Shown: piece after piece, positions 15,081-17,880 of the stretch
Layout of the letters: every line of letters starts with the position of its first letter
Position numbering within the stretch: the first letter of the stretch is position 1
The notes under the pieces: generated by a model
The model's input: only the letters and a program-made list of their open reading frames with translations
Databases searched by the model: none
Told to the model about the DNA's origin: nothing
Translations under genes and position numbers: made by a program
Source of the DNA: an uncultured Porphyromonadaceae bacterium
Lineage (GTDB): Bacteria; Bacteroidota; Bacteroidia; Bacteroidales; Muribaculaceae
Assembly (NCBI GenBank): GCA_902491515.1
Contig: CABUIC010000038.1
Location: 1 to 17,880 of the forward strand
Direction of reading: 5' to 3'
DNA length: 17,880 nucleotides

Positions 15081-15145
15081 AATGGAGGACAGGAGGGGCG
15101 CCTACCAGCCGCCGAACCCTCCCGCCGCCCCCTTTTTCTCCCGCC

Positions 15146-17557
15146 ATGAAACCAGCAATCGCCTTAATCACCCTTTCCCTCTCCCTCCTCTTCCCCTTCT
15201 CCCTCGCCGCCGAAGCTCCCGCCGACTATTACCAAAGCTGCGAAAACAAGTCGGGCCGCGCCCTCCTCTCGGCCCTCCACTCCGTCGTAGGCCCCCACAC
15301 AACCGTCTCCTACGACGGCCTCTGGGACCTCTACCGCACATCCGACGTCCGCCCCAACGGACACCTCTGGGACATGTACTCCACCAAGGAATGGATTCCC
15401 GGACAGAAACAGTGCGGCTCCTACAAGCTCGTCGGCGACTGCGTAAACCGCGAGCACTCATTCCCCAAAAGCTGGTTCAACGACGCCAAGCCGATGTACT
15501 CCGACGCCTTCCACCTCTACCCCACCGACGGCAAGGTCAACGGACAGCGCTCAAACTTCCCCTACGGCGAGTGCGCCGGAGGAACAACCCTCCCCTCCAA
15601 CGGCTCCGTACGCGCCCTCGGACGCCTCGGCACATCGACATTCCCCGGCTACACCGGCAAGGTCTTCGAGCCCGTCGACGAATATAAAGGCGACTTCGCC
15701 CGCTCCTACTTCTACATGGCCGCCGCCTACAACGACCGCATCGCCTCCTGGTCCTCCCCCATGCTCGCCGGCAACGCCTACCCCGCATTCTCCTCCTGGG
15801 CCGTAAACCTCCTCCTCAAGTGGCACCGCCAGGACCCCGTCAGCCAAAAGGAACTCGACCGCAACGAGGCCGTCTACGCCCGGCAGCGCAACCGCAACCC
15901 CTTCATCGACCATCCCGAGCTCGTCGAGTTCATCTGGGGCAACCGCTCCTCCGAGCCCTGGTCCTCCACCATCGGCGCCGAGCCCGAAATCCTCCTACCC
16001 GCCGCCGGCTCCTCCGTCGGCCTTGGCCTCACGGCCCCCGACGTGGCCCTCTCCCGCACCGTGGCTGTCCGCACCCTCAATGCCGACGCCCCCCTCACCC
16101 TCTCCGTCGACGGGCAGGGCTACTCCGTGGCCCCCGCATCCATCCCCGCCGCATCCGCCAACACCCCGGAAGGCGCCTCTGCCACAGTCTCCTTCACCGG
16201 CACAGCCCCCGGAGCATACCCCGGCACACTCACCGTGGCCTGTGGAAAGCTCTCCGTCCGCGTGTCCCTCGCTGCTGAAATCGTCGACGGCCTCCCCCTC
16301 CTCCCCGCCGAGAACATCACCGACGAAGGCTTTGATGCCGTCTGGACCTACGTTGGCGACGAGCGCACCGACGGCTCATACCTCCTCTCCGTCAGCGACC
16401 GCGGAGGCACACTCCTCTCCGGCTACCCCCGCGCCGTTCCCGCCCGCGCCGGACGCTTCACCGTCACAGGCCTCGCCCCCGAGGCCGAATACACCTTCTC
16501 CCTCGCCGGACAGACCCTCGTCTCAGCCACGCGCTCCGTCACGACAGCCGAGCCCGTGCCCTCCGTCGAGTTCTACTTCGAGGGCGACCTCCACTTCGCC
16601 GCCGAGCCCGGAGTCCCCTCGCCCGTCGCCGAGCTCCTCATCGAGACCGACAACGTCGACGCCCCATACTCCGTCGCCGTCGCCTCTCCATTCCAGCTCT
16701 CCCTCGACCGCACCGAATGGTCTGCCTCCGTCACCCTCTCCCCCGAAGACGACCGCCTCTACCTCCGCGTCCTCTCCGAGCTCGAAGGCGACTTCTCCAC
16801 TACCATCGTCGCAACCGTAGGCCAGTTCCGCATCGACGACGCCACCGTCTCCGCCGAAATCCGAGCCCCGCAGGCCGACTTCCTCGAGACCTTCGAGAAC
16901 TACGCCTCATCCCTCGGCTCCTACGACGCCCACGAATATAAGGGCACAGCTTGCCTATGGGCACTCGACGACACCGGGATATGGCCATCCGACCGCGCCC
17001 ACTCCGGCGACTACGCAATCCGCGGCGGACGCAACGGCAAAGGCCTCCTCGAAATGAAGGAAGACCGCACCGCCGGAATCGGAATGCTCCGCTTCTTCGC
17101 CCACAAATGGAACACAGACGAAACCCCCGAATTCGACGTCCAGCTCTCCACCGACCGCGGCACCTCCTGGACAACCCTCGGACACCTCAAAATCGACTCC
17201 CAGGAATACAAGGAGTACACCCTCCCCGTCAACGCCCAGGGAACAGCCCGCATACGCCTCCGCCAGACCGCCGGTAAGCGATACCTCATCGACGACCTCT
17301 CGCTCACATCCCACACCACGGGCCTCGCCGACCCCGAAGCCCTCCACAACCGCTGGGACGCATTCGCCCCCGCCAAGGGAGAACTGAAGGTCGAAGCCCA
17401 AACCGAAGTCGAAATCTCCGTCTACGCCCTCGACGGGCGCGTCCTCGCCGACAAAACCAAGACAGCCCCCGGCAGACCCTTGGTACTCCGCGGCCTCGCC
17501 CCCGACGTCTACATCATCACCGACGGCACCCACCCCCGCCGCACATTGGTAAAGTAG
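15146..17557 (+). CDS. Secreted endonuclease I with beta-sandwich domains and T9SS sorting domain
   Basis: This 803-residue multidomain extracellular nuclease has a signal peptide at residues 1-22 (hydrophobic core SLSLLFPFSLAA). Residues about 25-270 are an endonuclease I (PF04231-type) domain. They contain CVNREHSFPKSW (99-110, general-base His104), DAFHLYPTDGKVNGQRSNFP (120-139), FEPVDEYKGDFARSYFYM (174-191) and RNPFIDHPELVEFIWG (250-265). Next come an Ig-like region (about 296-380), a fibronectin-III-like region (388-470), another beta region (474-573), and a choice-of-anchor-J-like domain (577-723) starting DFLETFENY and ending YLIDDLSL. The last about 75 residues (ISVYALDGRVL, LRGLAPDVYIIT, LVK end) fit a type A T9SS sorting domain. 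The likely job is degrading external DNA for nutrients or biofilm release. It may be read from the pfkA promoter, as none of its own is visible. Confidence 0.92.
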   Translation: MKPAIALITLSLSLLFPFSLAAEAPADYYQSCENKSGRALLSALHSVVGPHTTVSYDGLWDLYRTSDVRPNGHLWDMYSTKEWIPGQKQCGSYKLVGDCVNREHSFPKSWFNDAKPMYSDAFHLYPTDGKVNGQRSNFPYGECAGGTTLPSNGSVRALGRLGTSTFPGYTGKVFEPVDEYKGDFARSYFYMAAAYNDRIASWSSPMLAGNAYPAFSSWAVNLLLKWHRQDPVSQKELDRNEAVYARQRNRNPFIDHPELVEFIWGNRSSEPWSSTIGAEPEILLPAAGSSVGLGLTAPDVALSRTVAVRTLNADAPLTLSVDGQGYSVAPASIPAASANTPEGASATVSFTGTAPGAYPGTLTVACGKLSVRVSLAAEIVDGLPLLPAENITDEGFDAVWTYVGDERTDGSYLLSVSDRGGTLLSGYPRAVPARAGRFTVTGLAPEAEYTFSLAGQTLVSATRSVTTAEPVPSVEFYFEGDLHFAAEPGVPSPVAELLIETDNVDAPYSVAVASPFQLSLDRTEWSASVTLSPEDDRLYLRVLSELEGDFSTTIVATVGQFRIDDATVSAEIRAPQADFLETFENYASSLGSYDAHEYKGTACLWALDDTGIWPSDRAHSGDYAIRGGRNGKGLLEMKEDRTAGIGMLRFFAHKWNTDETPEFDVQLSTDRGTSWTTLGHLKIDSQEYKEYTLPVNAQGTARIRLRQTAGKRYLIDDLSLTSHTTGLADPEALHNRWDAFAPAKGELKVEAQTEVEISVYALDGRVLADKTKTAPGRPLVLRGLAPDVYIITDGTHPRRTLVK

Positions 17558-17560
17558 GAA

Positions 17561-17608
17561 CGCGCTTCTGCGCGTCCGCTCCGTAAAAATCCCTGCGCGT
17601 CCGCTCCG
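17561..17608 (+). repeat. Hairpin plus tandem 16-bp repeat after the nuclease gene
   Basis: CGCGC (17561-17565) pairs with GCGCG (17570-17574) right after the stop codon. The unit ctgcgcgtccgctccg occurs at 17568-17583 and again at 17593-17608, a 25-nt period. No T-run follows, so any termination function is uncertain. Confidence 0.6.
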
Positions 17609-17634
17609 CAAATAATCCCCACCCGGCCCACGAC

Positions 17635-17666
17635 GAATTGTAGGGATGCACGGCCCGTGCGTCCTT
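17635..17666 (+). repeat. Dispersed REP-like palindrome, copy 2
   Basis: The 32-nt unit matches 10926-10957 with two differences. The stem reads GGATGCACG/CGTGCGTCC around GCC and still pairs fully if one G-T wobble is allowed. Only two T residues follow, so unlike copy 1 it is not a good intrinsic terminator. Confidence 0.75.
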
Positions 17667-17880
17667 CCGACTCCCCGGCTTACGGGTTAAACTATGTTAA
17701 TCCAGAACAACTTCCCGCATTTTTAATTAGGGATATTCAGTTAATGGCCTCAAACGCACTTAGGGAGAATGGCTAAGAATGGCGTATACGGAGATGGGTG
17801 TTGGTCGGGCTGCGATTTTTGGGTTCTCAGACGGTAAAAACTGTCAATGTAGCAACACAGGGATATGACGGGTCGGCCCC

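Larger units (their letters stand above)
17558..17880. other. 323-bp terminal region without a recognised gene
   Basis: It begins with a short hairpin and a two-copy tandem repeat (17561-17608), then a second copy of the REP-like palindrome (17635-17666). From about 17680 the sequence becomes AT-richer and has no convincing open frame. The longest stretch is 43 codons on the minus strand, running in from the right edge without a start. A small hairpin, GACGGT/ACTGTC, lies at 17830-17845. I cannot assign a function to 17680-17880. Confidence 0.6.

Noticed and set aside
15092..15122. GGAGGG/CCCTCC inverted repeat after pfkA as a terminator
   Set aside because: A six-bp stem with a 19-nt loop is weak and the T-run is 10 nt away; it is not enough to call a terminator.
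17827..17880. Partial minus-strand gene end at the right edge (17 codons then TGA)
   Set aside because: It is too short to identify, and an overlapping 43-codon frame is equally open; neither shows a recognisable family.

Overview
The window looks like chromosome from a GC-rich member of the order Bacteroidales. The evidence is four Bacteroidetes-type -7 boxes (TAnnTTTG) in front of genes, the absence of clear Shine-Dalgarno sequences, lipoproteins with acidic residues after the lipobox cysteine, an extracellular nuclease with a type IX secretion (T9SS) C-terminal sorting domain, and best-recognised protein versions (SerC, SerA, DnaE) of Bacteroides type. A gut family such as Muribaculaceae is plausible but is not proven here.

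Region 1 (1-3554) is an accessory polymorphic-toxin locus. The window opens in the last few RHS-core codons of an rhs gene whose C-terminal tip is a class-3-lipase-like domain (GHSLGG). A predicted lipoprotein follows 3 nt later, probably its immunity protein. Next comes a truncated second RHS cassette with its own ATG. It carries a short piece of the RHS core and a different tip, a JAB/JAMM-like metallopeptidase toxin domain. Two further exported proteins follow, and one or both are immunity candidates. The cassettes share a 55-bp identical core segment, while the tips are AT-richer than the core. This is the classic layout of a main toxin plus an orphan, swappable tip. All three immunity candidates carry export signals, so the toxins may act in the periplasm.

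Region 2 (3555-5663) is a serine-biosynthesis pair, serC then serA. SerA is short, has no ACT domain, and has Lys where the catalytic His normally sits. Region 3 (5664-6448) is a 356-bp gap holding a terminator-like repeat and a large imperfect hairpin, followed by a small lipoprotein. Region 4 (6449-10962) is dnaE (replicative polymerase alpha subunit) and trxA, closed by a strong terminator.

Region 5 (10963-14032) holds a MarC-family membrane protein on the minus strand, divergent from an ABC exporter ATPase/permease pair. The pair is split by AT-rich repeats, and the permease starts with GTG. Region 6 (14033-17557) is pfkA (ATP-type 6-phosphofructokinase) and an 803-residue secreted endonuclease I with a T9SS sorting domain. 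The last 323 bp have no convincing gene. They contain two small repeats, one of them a second copy of the trxA terminator palindrome, and an unexplained AT-richer tail.

The strong C-ending codon bias of the housekeeping genes creates very long antisense open frames, which I treat as shadows. All calls are made by reading the sequence; no database search was possible.
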